Source of the DNA: CAIYYX01 sp035530135
Lineage (GTDB): Bacteria; Pseudomonadota; Gammaproteobacteria; Burkholderiales; Rhodocyclaceae
Reading direction: 5' to 3'
Assembly (NCBI GenBank): GCA_035530135.1
Contig: DATKVJ010000070.1
Coordinates: 1 to 64,000 of the forward strand
Length of the DNA: 64,000 bases
Position numbers and translations under genes: made by a program. Shown here piece by piece: positions 23,554 to 32,089 of this stretch; positions within the stretch are counted from its first letter, which is position 1; every line of letters starts with the position of its first letter. The notes under the pieces were generated by a model that saw nothing but the letters and a program-made list of their open reading frames with translations, was not told the origin of the DNA and ran no database searches.

Positions 23554-26310
23554 TCACCTCGGCATCGCCGCCGTCGCCAGCGGCAGCGAAAACGAGAAGC
23601 GGGCGCCGATCCTGCCCCGCTCCGGGTCGCTATCGACGGTCAGGCTGCCGCCGAAGCGCTCGATGATCTGGCGGCTGATAGCCAGGCCCAGTCCCGTGCC
23701 CTGCGGCTTGTCGGTCATGGCGCTGTGGCCGCCCTGACGGAACTTCTCGAAGATGAGCATTTGCTCCTCGCGCCGGATGCCCGGTCCGTTGTCGGCGACA
23801 TCGACCCACAGCTGAACCGCCTCGCGGCGTATCCCCACCGTCACCTTCCCCTGTCCGGGAGCGCAGAACTTCACGGCATTGGACAGCAGATTCATCATCA
23901 CCTGGATCACGCGGTCGCGATCGGCCATCACCAGCGGTACCGTCTCCGGCAGCGCCAGTTCCAGCTTGATGCCGCGCTCATTGAACAGCTGGCCGGCGGC
24001 TTCGGCCGAGGAAGCCACGACTTCGCCCAGGTCGATCTCGGCGCACACCCACCGCGCGCCGCCCGACTCGATCTTGGCCAGGTCCAGCACCTGGTTGATG
24101 AGCCGGGTCAGGCGCTCGGTCTCGGCGACGATGATGCCGAGGAAGCGGCGCCGGTCCGGAAGATCGGTCTTCGGATCGTCGAACAGCATCTCCGAGAAGG
24201 CGCGGATCGAGGTGAGCGGCGTCCGCAACTCATGGGTGACGGTGGCAATGAAGTCGTCCTTGAGCTGGTCGAGCTCGGTCAGCCGCAGGTTGGCGGCGCG
24301 CAGCTCCGCCGTCGCCGCCGACAGCTCGCGCGACCGTTGTTCGAGCTCGCGGCTGTATGCCCGCACCTGATGGGCCTCGTCGAGAATGTTCAGCACCTCG
24401 TCCAGACCGGGCGGCTCCTCCTCCACCACCGAGGCGATCATCACCCGCGCCGAGGCGCTGCCGATGGCGCCGGCGAGCAGACTCTCGGCGTAGCGCACCA
24501 GATCGGCGTCCGCTTCCAGGAGCGCAGCCGCGGCGACGCCGCGGCTGGAAGCGTACTGGGCCAGCGCGGCCTGCGCCCGTTCCGGGCCGAGGAAGCGCGA
24601 GAGCAGCGGCAGCAGATCCTCCAGCCGGACCCGGCCGCGCCACGTACCGGCACCGGCGGGCGCCTGGGTGACGCGGAAGACATCGACGAACAGCCTCGCC
24701 TGCTTCGCCTCGGCGGCGTCGGGCGCGCGCCAGAGCGACACGCCGAGGTAGGCGCCGGCATTCGCGAGCATGCTCCAGAACAAGCAATGCGCGATCTCGT
24801 CCAGACCGGTGAGGCCGAACAATTGCTGCGGCTTCAGGAGCGCGATGCCGAACGGACCGTGCTCGATGAAGCCCGCGGGCAGCCAGCCGGACTTGGCGAA
24901 GGAGGGCAGGAGCAGCGTATAGGTCCACACCGCGAAGCCGGAGAACAAGCCGGCCAGGGCGCCGACGCGGGTGCCGCCGCGCCAGTACAGGGCGCCGATC
25001 ATCACCGGGGCAAATTGCGCCACCGCCGCGAAGGAGATCAGACCGATGCTGACCAGGGCGTAGGCCTCTCCGGCGGCCCGGAAGTAGCTGTAGCCGAGCA
25101 GCAGGATGGCGACGATGGCCAGGCGGCGGATCGCCAGCAACAGGTGCGAGAGATCGGCGCGCGTGGCCAGGCCCAGCCAGCGGAGCCGCAGCAAGAGCGG
25201 CATCACCAGATCGTTGCAGACCATCGTGGACAGCGCGATGGTCTCGACGATGACCATGCCGGCGGCCGCCGACAGGCCGCCGATGAACGCCAGCAGCGCC
25301 AGCCCCGGGTGATGGGTGGCCATCGGCAGCGTCAGCACGAAGCTGTCGGCATCGCCGCCGACGCCGAAGTAGAGCAGGCCGCCCAGGGCGATGGGCAGGA
25401 CGAACAGGTTGATCAGCAGCAGGTAGAGCGGAAACAGCCAGACGGCGCGGCGCAGGTGATTCTCATCGACGTTCTCGACCACCGCGATCTGGAACTGACG
25501 TGGCAGCAGCAGGATCGACAGCATCGACAGCAGGGTCAGCGCCACCCAGCCGCTGGCGCTGCCGGACGGGCCGCCCAGGCTGAGCAGCCGGCCGATGTCG
25601 GGCTGCGCCTGGGCGCGCGCAAAGATGTCTGCGACGCCGTCATAGATGCCGAAGGTGACGAAGCTGCCGACGGCGATAAAGGCCAGGAGTTTCACCACGG
25701 ACTCGAAGGCGATCGCCGCCACCATGCCCTCGTGGCGCTCGGTGGCGTCGAGGTGCCGGGTGCCGAAGAAGATGGTGAAAGCGGCCAGCGTCAGCGCCAC
25801 GTAGAGCGTGTTGTCCCGGATCCAGGGCAGGGCGGCGACGCGACTGGGCATGACGATCTCGGGATAGTGCCGCAGGATCGTGAAACTGCCGGACACCGCC
25901 TTCAGTTGCAGCGCGATGTAGGGAACCACGCCGATCACCGCGATGACGGTGACCAGTCCGCCCAGCAGCTGGCTCTTGCCGTAGCGGGCGGCGATGAAAT
26001 CGGCGATCGAGGTGAGGCGGTTGGCCTTGGCGATGCGGATCATCTTCAATATCACGAACCAGCCTAGCGACATCATCAGCGTCGGGCCGAGATAGACCGG
26101 CAGGAAGCCGATGCCGCTCTCGGCGGCGCGACCGACGCTGCCGTAGTAGGTCCAGGTGGTGCAATAGACGGCCAGCGACAGCGCATAGATGCTCGGCCGA
26201 CTGATGATCGAGCGACCGGCGTCGGCGCGCCGGTCGCCGTAATAGGCGATCGCGAAGAGCACGCCGAGATAGGCAATGGCGGCGGCGGCGATGAACCATC
26301 CCGCGAGCAT
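23554..26310 (-). CDS. CbrA-type transporter-histidine kinase
   Basis: A 918-residue fusion of a sodium:solute symporter (SLC5-like, about 13 membrane spans, residues 1-520), a STAC-like helical linker (about 555-640, VRLEDLLPLLSRFLG), a coiled coil, and a histidine kinase with H-box ATVTHELRTPLTSIRAFSEML and the N, G1 and GTGLGLAISRQI boxes. This matches CbrA-type sensors, which couple nutrient transport to carbon/nitrogen regulation. No response-regulator gene follows; the downstream 180 bases are gene-free. It is preceded by four bases from a 65-residue small membrane protein. Confidence 0.88.
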   Translation of the reverse strand: MLAGWFIAAAAIAYLGVLFAIAYYGDRRADAGRSIISRPSIYALSLAVYCTTWTYYGSVGRAAESGIGFLPVYLGPTLMMSLGWFVILKMIRIAKANRLTSIADFIAARYGKSQLLGGLVTVIAVIGVVPYIALQLKAVSGSFTILRHYPEIVMPSRVAALPWIRDNTLYVALTLAAFTIFFGTRHLDATERHEGMVAAIAFESVVKLLAFIAVGSFVTFGIYDGVADIFARAQAQPDIGRLLSLGGPSGSASGWVALTLLSMLSILLLPRQFQIAVVENVDENHLRRAVWLFPLYLLLINLFVLPIALGGLLYFGVGGDADSFVLTLPMATHHPGLALLAFIGGLSAAAGMVIVETIALSTMVCNDLVMPLLLRLRWLGLATRADLSHLLLAIRRLAIVAILLLGYSYFRAAGEAYALVSIGLISFAAVAQFAPVMIGALYWRGGTRVGALAGLFSGFAVWTYTLLLPSFAKSGWLPAGFIEHGPFGIALLKPQQLFGLTGLDEIAHCLFWSMLANAGAYLGVSLWRAPDAAEAKQARLFVDVFRVTQAPAGAGTWRGRVRLEDLLPLLSRFLGPERAQAALAQYASSRGVAAAALLEADADLVRYAESLLAGAIGSASARVMIASVVEEEPPGLDEVLNILDEAHQVRAYSRELEQRSRELSAATAELRAANLRLTELDQLKDDFIATVTHELRTPLTSIRAFSEMLFDDPKTDLPDRRRFLGIIVAETERLTRLINQVLDLAKIESGGARWVCAEIDLGEVVASSAEAAGQLFNERGIKLELALPETVPLVMADRDRVIQVMMNLLSNAVKFCAPGQGKVTVGIRREAVQLWVDVADNGPGIRREEQMLIFEKFRQGGHSAMTDKPQGTGLGLAISRQIIERFGGSLTVDSDPERGRIGARFSFSLPLATAAMPR

Positions 26311-26314
26311 GGCT

Positions 26315-26512
26315 TCAGTCGCTCCGCTCGATGACGATCGCCATCAGAATGATCAGCCCGGCCCAGACGGTGAAGACGTAGGCGTACAAGAGCGGCATGC
26401 CGAAGATCGTGGCGCCGCCGCCGAACAGCGGCAGCAGCGGGTAGTTGAGCAGGACGCAGCCCAACAGGAAGATCGCGATCAGGCGCGATCCGGTCAGGCG
26501 GGATCGGTTCAT
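26315..26512 (-). CDS. Small two-span membrane protein upstream of the transporter-kinase
   Basis: A 65-residue protein starting MNRSRLTGSRLIAIFLLG at ATG 26512, with two membrane segments (about 10-28 and 38-58) and an in-between loop GGGATIFGMPL. The gene ends four bases before the kinase gene begins, so translation is probably coupled. CbrX in pseudomonads has the same size, place and topology next to CbrA, and other symporters have small DUF485/DUF4212-type partners. A structural or regulatory partner of the symporter domain is the likely role. Confidence 0.65.
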   Translation of the reverse strand: MNRSRLTGSRLIAIFLLGCVLLNYPLLPLFGGGATIFGMPLLYAYVFTVWAGLIILMAIVIERSD

Positions 26513-26738
26513 AGAGCTTCCCTTCGCGTCTTTCGTTTGATCGTCGGCGCCCCGCGCGTGGGGCAGGGAACCCGATCCACCGCCCTGACAGTGAGGCGGC
26601 GCCAATCTTACACCCGTCTTGCGGCCGCCTTACCGTCGCTCTGAGCACCGTCTTCTGACGCAGCGCAGCATGAATGTTAGAATGCCGGGTGAGAGTTCTC
26701 CGGCGCGACCGCCCCTCTCCAGAATGGAGCAACAAGCG

Positions 26739-27263
26739 ATGTCCAGATTCGTCAAGGCGATGGAAGCCCTGATCTTCGCCAGCCGCTGGCTGCAGGCGCC
26801 GCTCTATCTCGGCCTGATCGCCGCCCAGGGCGTCTATGTCTATCAGTTCATGCACGAACTGGCGCTGCTGGTGACCAAGACCGGCAGCCTCGGCGAGACC
26901 GACATCATGCTGATCGTGCTGGGCCTGATCGACGTGGTGATGATCGCCAACCTCCTGGTCATGGTCATCGTCGGCGGCTACGAGACCTTCGTCTCCCGCC
27001 TCGACCTGGATGAGCACCCGGACCAGCCGGAATGGCTCTCGCACGTCAATGCCGGCGTGCTCAAGGTGAAGCTCGCCACCGCGCTGATCGGCATTTCCTC
27101 GATCCAGTTGCTGAAGACCTTCATCAACGCCGAACACACCGATGATCGCGTGATCCTCTGGCAGGTGGCGATCCATCTCTGCTTCCTGGTCTCCGCGATC
27201 GCCCTCGCGGTCACCGACAGAATCATGACCCGCACCCTGCTGCTGGGCAGCCAGGGGCATTGA
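26739..27263 (+). CDS. UPF0114 (YqhA) family membrane protein
   Basis: A 174-residue protein with four membrane segments that matches the YqhA/UPF0114 family, including MIVGGYETFVSRLD, LSHVNAGVLKVKLATALIGISSI and QLLKTFINAE. The family function is not established. ATG 26739 (MSRFVKAMEA) has GGAG ten bases upstream and is preferred over ATG 26724. It lies 11 bases before fumarase and is transcribed with it. The region 26513-26738 should hold the divergent promoters. Confidence 0.85.
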   Translation: MSRFVKAMEALIFASRWLQAPLYLGLIAAQGVYVYQFMHELALLVTKTGSLGETDIMLIVLGLIDVVMIANLLVMVIVGGYETFVSRLDLDEHPDQPEWLSHVNAGVLKVKLATALIGISSIQLLKTFINAEHTDDRVILWQVAIHLCFLVSAIALAVTDRIMTRTLLLGSQGH

Positions 27264-27274
27264 GGAGTTCCCCC

Positions 27275-28801
27275 ATGAGCACCATCCGCCAGGAAGACTT
27301 CATCCAGAGCATCGCCGACGCCTTCCAGTACATCAGCTACTATCACCCCGCCGATTACCTCAAGGCCCTGGCCGCCGCATACGAGCGCGAGCAGAGCCCG
27401 GCGGCCAAGGACGCCATCGCCCAGATCCTGATCAACTCGCGGATGTGCGCCGAGGGCCACCGGCCGCTGTGCCAGGATACCGGCATCGCCGTGGTCTTTC
27501 TCAAGGTCGGCATGAACCTGCGCTGGGACGCCGATCTCTCGGTGCAGGAAATGGTGAACGAGGGCGTGCGCCGCGCCTACCTCGATCCTGACAACAAGCT
27601 GCGCGCCTCGGTGCTCGCCGACCCCGCCGGCGCCCGCAAGAACACCCGCGACAACACGCCGGCCGTGGTCCATTACGAGATCGTGCCCGGCGATCACCTT
27701 GAGGTGATCTGCGCGGCCAAGGGCGGCGGCTCGGAGAACAAGTCCAAGTTCTACGCCTTGAATCCCTCGGACTCGATCGTCGACTGGGTGTTGAAGACGG
27801 TGCCGACGATGGGCGCGGGCTGGTGCCCGCCGGGCATCCTCGGCATCGGCATCGGCGGCACGCCCGAGAAGTCCATGCTGCTGGCCAAGGAGTCGCTGAT
27901 GGCGCCGGTGGACATCCACGAACTCCAGGCGAGGGCCGAGCGCAGGGAGAAACTCAACCGGGTCGAGGAGCTTCGCCTCGAAATTTTCGAGAAGGTCAAT
28001 GCGCTGGGCATCGGCGCGCAGGGACTGGGCGGGCTCACCACCGTGCTCGACGTCAAGATCCTCGACTATCCGACCCACGCCGCCAGCCTGCCGGTGGCGA
28101 TGATCCCCAACTGCGCCGCCACCCGCCACGCCCACTTCCACCTGGACGGCTCCGGCCCGGCGAAGCTAGCCCCGCCCGATCTCGACGACTGGCCCAAGCT
28201 CACCTACGACGCCTCCAAGGGCAAGCGCGTCGATCTCAACGCCCTGACCAAGGAACAGGTCGCCTCCTGGCGGCCGGGCGAGGTGCTGCTCTTGAACGGC
28301 AAGATCCTGACCGGCCGCGACGCCGCGCACCAGCGCATCCAGCAGATGCTGGCGAAGAATGAGAAGCTGCCGGTGGACTTCAAGAACCGCGTCATCTATT
28401 ACGTCGGCCCGGTCGATCCGGTGCGGGACGAAGTGGTCGGTCCGGCCGGACCGACCACCGCCACGCGCATGGACAAGTTCACCGAAATGATGCTGGCCGA
28501 GACCGGCCTGATCGGCATGATCGGCAAGGCCGAACGCGGGCCCGCCGCGATCGCGGCGATCAAGAAGCACCGCTCGGCCTATCTGATGGCGGTGGGCGGC
28601 GCCGCCTACCTGGTGGCCAAGGCGATCAAGGCCTCCCGGGTCGTGGGCTTCGAAGACCTGGGCATGGAAGCGATCTACGAATTCGAAGTGCGCGACATGC
28701 CGGTCACCGTCGCCGTCGATTCCAACGGCATCTCCGTGCACGAGACCGGACCGCGCGAATGGCAGGCGCGGATCGGCAAGATTCCGGTCAAGACCATTTA
28801 A
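27275..28801 (+). CDS. fumA: Class I fumarate hydratase
   Basis: A 508-residue [4Fe-4S] fumarase of the FumA/FumB type interconverting fumarate and malate in the TCA cycle. The cluster ligands appear in RPLCQDTG, PNCAATRHAHF and a further Cys near GAGWCPPGI. The domain order (N-terminal alpha and C-terminal beta in one chain) is standard, as are KGGGSENKS and VVGPAGPTTATRMDKF. A strong GAGGAG ribosome site precedes ATG 27275. Oxygen-sensitive, which fits an organism that meets low oxygen. Confidence 0.92.
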   Translation: MSTIRQEDFIQSIADAFQYISYYHPADYLKALAAAYEREQSPAAKDAIAQILINSRMCAEGHRPLCQDTGIAVVFLKVGMNLRWDADLSVQEMVNEGVRRAYLDPDNKLRASVLADPAGARKNTRDNTPAVVHYEIVPGDHLEVICAAKGGGSENKSKFYALNPSDSIVDWVLKTVPTMGAGWCPPGILGIGIGGTPEKSMLLAKESLMAPVDIHELQARAERREKLNRVEELRLEIFEKVNALGIGAQGLGGLTTVLDVKILDYPTHAASLPVAMIPNCAATRHAHFHLDGSGPAKLAPPDLDDWPKLTYDASKGKRVDLNALTKEQVASWRPGEVLLLNGKILTGRDAAHQRIQQMLAKNEKLPVDFKNRVIYYVGPVDPVRDEVVGPAGPTTATRMDKFTEMMLAETGLIGMIGKAERGPAAIAAIKKHRSAYLMAVGGAAYLVAKAIKASRVVGFEDLGMEAIYEFEVRDMPVTVAVDSNGISVHETGPREWQARIGKIPVKTI

Positions 28802-28825
28802 CCCAACCTCCAGAGGAAACGTCCC

Positions 28826-29179
28826 ATGAAAACCGTCATCGCCGTGCTCGTCCTCGCCGCCGCCTCGGGCGCCGCGCTCGCCAATCCGCCCGCCCCCTCC
28901 GGCCATCCCCCGATGGGCGCGGCGGACATGAGCAAGTCCACCGCCCCGCTGACCCAGACCGGCAAGGTGGTGAGCGTTCTCGACGCCAAGCAGTTCACCT
29001 ACCTCGAGGTCAAGAACGGCGGCAAGACCCGCTGGGTGGTGTCGCCGGCGATCGCGGCGAAGGCCGGCGACACTGTCCATTACGCCAACGGCCAGGTCAT
29101 GACCAAGTTCCACAGCAAGCTGCTGAATCGCGACTTCACCGACGTGCTGTTCACCACCCACGCGGTCGTAGGCAAGTAG
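28826..29179 (+). CDS. Periplasmic OB-fold-like protein (NrfJ-like)
   Basis: A 117-residue exported protein with a signal peptide cleaved after AALA (about residue 19). The body follows the pattern of small OB-fold-like proteins (GKVVSVLDAKQFTYLEVK, then VSPAIAAKAGDTVHY, and FHSKLLNRDFTDVLF), which resembles NrfJ-type periplasmic proteins. Its biochemical role is unknown. It lies 24 bases after fumarase and 15 before murI, so it is probably in the same transcript. Confidence 0.55.
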   Translation: MKTVIAVLVLAAASGAALANPPAPSGHPPMGAADMSKSTAPLTQTGKVVSVLDAKQFTYLEVKNGGKTRWVVSPAIAAKAGDTVHYANGQVMTKFHSKLLNRDFTDVLFTTHAVVGK

Positions 29180-29194
29180 CAAGGCGGGCCGCCC

Positions 29195-29980
29195 ATGATC
29201 GGCGTGTTCGATTCGGGCCTGGGCGGCCTCTCGGTGCTCTCGGCCATCGCCCGCGCCAGCCCGGACGCCGATCTCGTCTATCTCGCCGATACCGCCCACC
29301 TGCCCTACGGCAGCAAGTCCGACGAATTCATCTGCGAGCGCGTGTTGGCGATCGGCCGGCACCTGGCCGAGCTCGGCGCGAGCACCCTGGTCGTCGCCTG
29401 CAACACCGCCACCGCCGCCGCCCTGAGCGCGCTGCGCCGCCAACATCCGGGCATCAATGTGGTCGGCGTCGAGCCCGGGGTGAAGCCCGCCGCCGCGGCC
29501 TCCAGGAGCGGCGCGATCGCCGTGCTGGCGACCGAATCGACCGCGGGCAGCGAGCGCCTGTCGGCCCTGATCCGCACCCACGCCAAAGCGGTCAGCGTCC
29601 GTGTCGAAGCCTGCCCGGGCTGGGCGACGCGGGTCGAGACCCTGCAGCCGATCGACAGCGACCCGGCCTTCGCCGCCGAGGTGGCGGCCAAGATACTGCC
29701 ACTGCTCGACGCCGGCATCGACCGCCTGGTCCTGGGCTGCACCCACTACAGCTTCCTGGCGCCGCTCATCGAGCGTATGGTCGCAGGCCGCGCGGAACTG
29801 GTGGATGTCGCCGACGCGGTCGCGCGCCAGGTGCTGCGCCAAAGCAGCGGCGCCGGATCCGGCCGCCTGGCGCTGCTGGCCACCGCGACGCCGGCGCGCC
29901 TGGACGCCGCGCTGCCGTTCCTGGGCCTGGGCTGGCTGGCCAGCCGGATCTGGGGGCCGGCGGCACTGGCGGAAATCTGA
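29195..29980 (+). CDS. murI: Glutamate racemase
   Basis: A 261-residue cytoplasmic racemase that supplies D-glutamate for peptidoglycan. The motifs FDSGLGGLSVL (residues 5-15), LVVACNTATAAAL with the first catalytic Cys and VLGCTHYSFLAPLI with the second are intact, as is HLPYGSKSDEFI. Length is normal. The terminal segment LGLGWLASRIWGP is longer than some family members but not unusual. It ends next to, and convergent with, the Slam-like gene. Confidence 0.92.
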   Translation: MIGVFDSGLGGLSVLSAIARASPDADLVYLADTAHLPYGSKSDEFICERVLAIGRHLAELGASTLVVACNTATAAALSALRRQHPGINVVGVEPGVKPAAAASRSGAIAVLATESTAGSERLSALIRTHAKAVSVRVEACPGWATRVETLQPIDSDPAFAAEVAAKILPLLDAGIDRLVLGCTHYSFLAPLIERMVAGRAELVDVADAVARQVLRQSSGAGSGRLALLATATPARLDAALPFLGLGWLASRIWGPAALAEI

Positions 29981-29981
29981 C

Positions 29982-31253
29982 CTAGAACGACTTGGTGAGC
30001 TGCAGTTGCAGCTGCCGCCTGGCGGTCGAATACAGCCCCAGGTTCGAGCCGGTGCGAAGGTCGAGCCAGGACAGGCTCGCGTAGTAGCCCCCGTCCAATT
30101 CCTTGCTCAGAGACAGGCTGCTGTTCCGCCTCCTGTCCCTTCTGGCGGCATCGGCCCACGCCTCGGCCTCCTGGTAGTCGGCCCAGGTAATGGCGCTCGC
30201 GGCGGTCAGGCGCAGGCCGTGGGGCAGGCTGCCCGAGAGGGAGAGAGCCGCCGTCCTGGCGAGATCGGAGAAGGCGGGACTGGCGGCGCGCTCTTTGGCG
30301 AATTTCAGCGACGGCTCGATGGTCCAGTTGCCGCCCAGCACGCGCCGCCAAGCCAGACCCAGGCTGTCGGCGGTGGCATTCTGCGCCGGGGCCGCATCGT
30401 AGCGGTTGCGGGCGATCGCTGCCGACGCGACCAGCAGGTCGGTACCGGTGACGCGAAGGCTGAATTGCGGCGAAAAGAACCAGGAGGCCGAATAGCCGCT
30501 GCCGCCCTGCGTCGCCCGGGAGGCGCCGAGAGGCAGGTAGAACTCGCTCTTGCCCCCGGCCGGCGCCAGATGCGGCCCGGTATCGACGCTGAACTGGCTG
30601 GTGTCGTAATTGCCGTAGGTCGCGTATTTCATGGCATCGAGGGCCACATCGCTCTGCCACGACAGCTGGTCGCTCAAGGATCTGTTCTGAACCGCCGAGA
30701 AGGCCGCGTGCAATGCGTGATCGCTCTTGGGCATGCTGTCCTGGGTCATGGTGAAGGGCAGACCGTACACGGTCACGCCGGGGCTCATCGGACCGCTATT
30801 GATGTTGCTGTCGTATGCCTCGCCGACCGAGACCTGCGCAAACCAGTCCTTGGCCTGGGTTCTTTGCTGATCGGCCATGCGGATGAACAGGCGCAGCAGC
30901 CGCTTCGCCGCTTCCGGAGGATTGCTCTGCAGCGCGATCAGGAACTGCTCCCTGGCGCGCTCGTATTCCTGTGCGCCGAGATAGGCGCGGCCCAGTTCGG
31001 CGCGGAATATCGGGTTGGCTTCGATGCCGACCAGTTCGGAAAATGATTTGATGGCTTCGCGGTACTGGCGCCGCTGCAAGGCGCACTCCCCCGCGGCATA
31101 GCGCCTGGCGGTCTCGTCCGCGTTGGCGGGCGGCGATGCAGCTCTCTCGCAAGCGCTCTGGGCGCTTGGGGCGTCGCCTGCCCAGGCGCGGGATGCGGCC
31201 AGCAGGCAGCACAGGAAAAGGGGCAGAGTCCAGCATCTGATCGGACGATTCAT
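29982..31253 (-). CDS. Slam-like outer-membrane translocator (TPR + beta-barrel)
   Basis: A 423-residue protein with a signal peptide (cleaved after SRAWA, about residue 25), one or two TPR-like helices (residues 45-125, for example QYREAIKSFSELVGIEANP) and a C-terminal barrel of about 14 amphipathic strands ending in ...LQLTKSF, a BAM recognition-type terminal Phe. The sequence SVGEAYDSNINSGP at the barrel start fits the surface lipoprotein assembly modifier (Slam, DUF560) family. Slam proteins export TbpB-like lipoproteins or the soluble hemophilin. The upstream gene encodes exactly such a substrate-type protein. Confidence 0.75.
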   Translation of the reverse strand: MNRPIRCWTLPLFLCCLLAASRAWAGDAPSAQSACERAASPPANADETARRYAAGECALQRRQYREAIKSFSELVGIEANPIFRAELGRAYLGAQEYERAREQFLIALQSNPPEAAKRLLRLFIRMADQQRTQAKDWFAQVSVGEAYDSNINSGPMSPGVTVYGLPFTMTQDSMPKSDHALHAAFSAVQNRSLSDQLSWQSDVALDAMKYATYGNYDTSQFSVDTGPHLAPAGGKSEFYLPLGASRATQGGSGYSASWFFSPQFSLRVTGTDLLVASAAIARNRYDAAPAQNATADSLGLAWRRVLGGNWTIEPSLKFAKERAASPAFSDLARTAALSLSGSLPHGLRLTAASAITWADYQEAEAWADAARRDRRRNSSLSLSKELDGGYYASLSWLDLRTGSNLGLYSTARRQLQLQLTKSF

Positions 31254-31277
31254 GGCTGTCAGCGTCGCTCAAAGCAA

Positions 31278-31303
31278 GGGCGCCGATGATCTCATCGGCG
31301 CCC
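31278..31303. terminator. Hairpin between substrate and Slam genes
   Basis: A perfect 11-bp inverted repeat (GGGCGCCGATG / CATCGGCGCCC) with a four-base loop in the 68-base gap between the secreted-protein gene and the Slam-like gene. The T-run after it in the transcription direction is weak (TTGCTTTG), so it may act as a partial terminator or RNA-stabilising structure that keeps expression of the translocator lower than that of its cargo. Confidence 0.6.
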
Positions 31304-31321
31304 CTGGATCGAAGCATTGTC

Positions 31322-31999
31322 TTACTGCTTGATGGCCACGAAGTTGCCGTTGACCTTCAGGGTGGAGGTGGCGACGAAGTTCCACTCGCCGTTGGCCGAC
31401 AGCGGCGCCGCGACGACCGCGGGCACCGCCGGGGCCGTCGCGGTGGCGGCGATCGCCGGGGTGACCACGAGCGGGGCCGAGAGCTCGCCTCTGATCGAGC
31501 CGGTGCCGGTCGCCGCACTGGTGGCGGTGGCGGCGACCGCCGGGATGGTCGCCGAAGTGACGGTGCCGGCGAAGTGCCGGTTGAGCCCGGTGCCGGTGAA
31601 GGCCAGATCGCCGATTGCCGCGCCGCCCGTGCCGGTCAGGCCGGTGATCGAGCCGGTCTCGGTGGTATTGGGGCTGCCGTTGAAGGTCACGGCCAGATTG
31701 ACGGCGCCGGTGCTCACCGACCTGACCGTGCTGCCCGAGCTGCTGTCGCTGACGACGGCGAGGGTGCTGCCGGAATAGTTGGCGGTGCCCGCCGGTACCG
31801 CCGAGATCGGCGCGTGGGCAGGTTCGGGGGCCTCGGCGGCTTCATTGAGTTCGCCGAGCTCCGGAGCGGCGCTGGCGACCTGGACCCAGGTGCCCCAGGA
31901 ATAGCCTTCGTGTCCTTCATTGCCGTCATGCCCGTGTGCCATGGCCGAAACGGAGAAAACGGCGCTGAGCAGCGCAGTCGCGATGGTCGATTTCTTCAT
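31322..31999 (-). CDS. Secreted hemophilin/TbpB-like barrel protein, putative Slam substrate
   Basis: A 225-residue exported protein. The signal peptide is cleaved after SAMA (residue 21); there is no lipobox Cys, so the product should be soluble. The mature N-terminus is His-rich (HGHDGNEGHEGYSWG). The rest is Thr/Ser/Gly/Ala-rich with alternating strand pattern (ANYSGSTLAVVSD, GAVNLAVTFNGSP, GEWNFVATSTLKVNG) and ends in NGNFVAIKQ. TbpB-type and hemophilin C-terminal barrels end in a comparable G-x-F-x-A-x-K-Q. A GAGACC-adjacent AGGATGAG ribosome site precedes ATG 31999. Position directly upstream of a Slam-like gene supports the call; ligand is unknown. Confidence 0.65.
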   Translation of the reverse strand: MKKSTIATALLSAVFSVSAMAHGHDGNEGHEGYSWGTWVQVASAAPELGELNEAAEAPEPAHAPISAVPAGTANYSGSTLAVVSDSSSGSTVRSVSTGAVNLAVTFNGSPNTTETGSITGLTGTGGAAIGDLAFTGTGLNRHFAGTVTSATIPAVAATATSAATGTGSIRGELSAPLVVTPAIAATATAPAVPAVVAAPLSANGEWNFVATSTLKVNGNFVAIKQ

Positions 32000-32063
32000 G
32001 GTCTCATCCTTTATCTGATCGAGGATTGGCGCGCGCTTTCGCCGCGCACCGCTATGCCCAATT

Positions 32064-32084
32064 AAATGGGACATATTCCCATTT
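32064..32084. promoter_or_regulatory. Palindrome upstream of the secreted-protein gene
   Basis: A perfect inverted repeat, AAATGGGA-CATAT-TCCCATTT, in an AT-rich island 65 bases upstream of the start of the hemophilin-like gene (minus strand). The strand-specific TAAAAT next to it could be a -10 element. A repressor or activator binding here would control the whole two-gene unit. The cognate regulator is not evident. Confidence 0.5.
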
Positions 32085-32089
32085 TATCT

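Noticed and set aside
23281..26067. Very long plus-strand open frame opposite the transporter-kinase
   Set aside because: It is a high-GC antisense shadow: Arg/Gly/Ala/Gln-rich, no domain, no ribosome site; the minus-strand kinase has all motifs.
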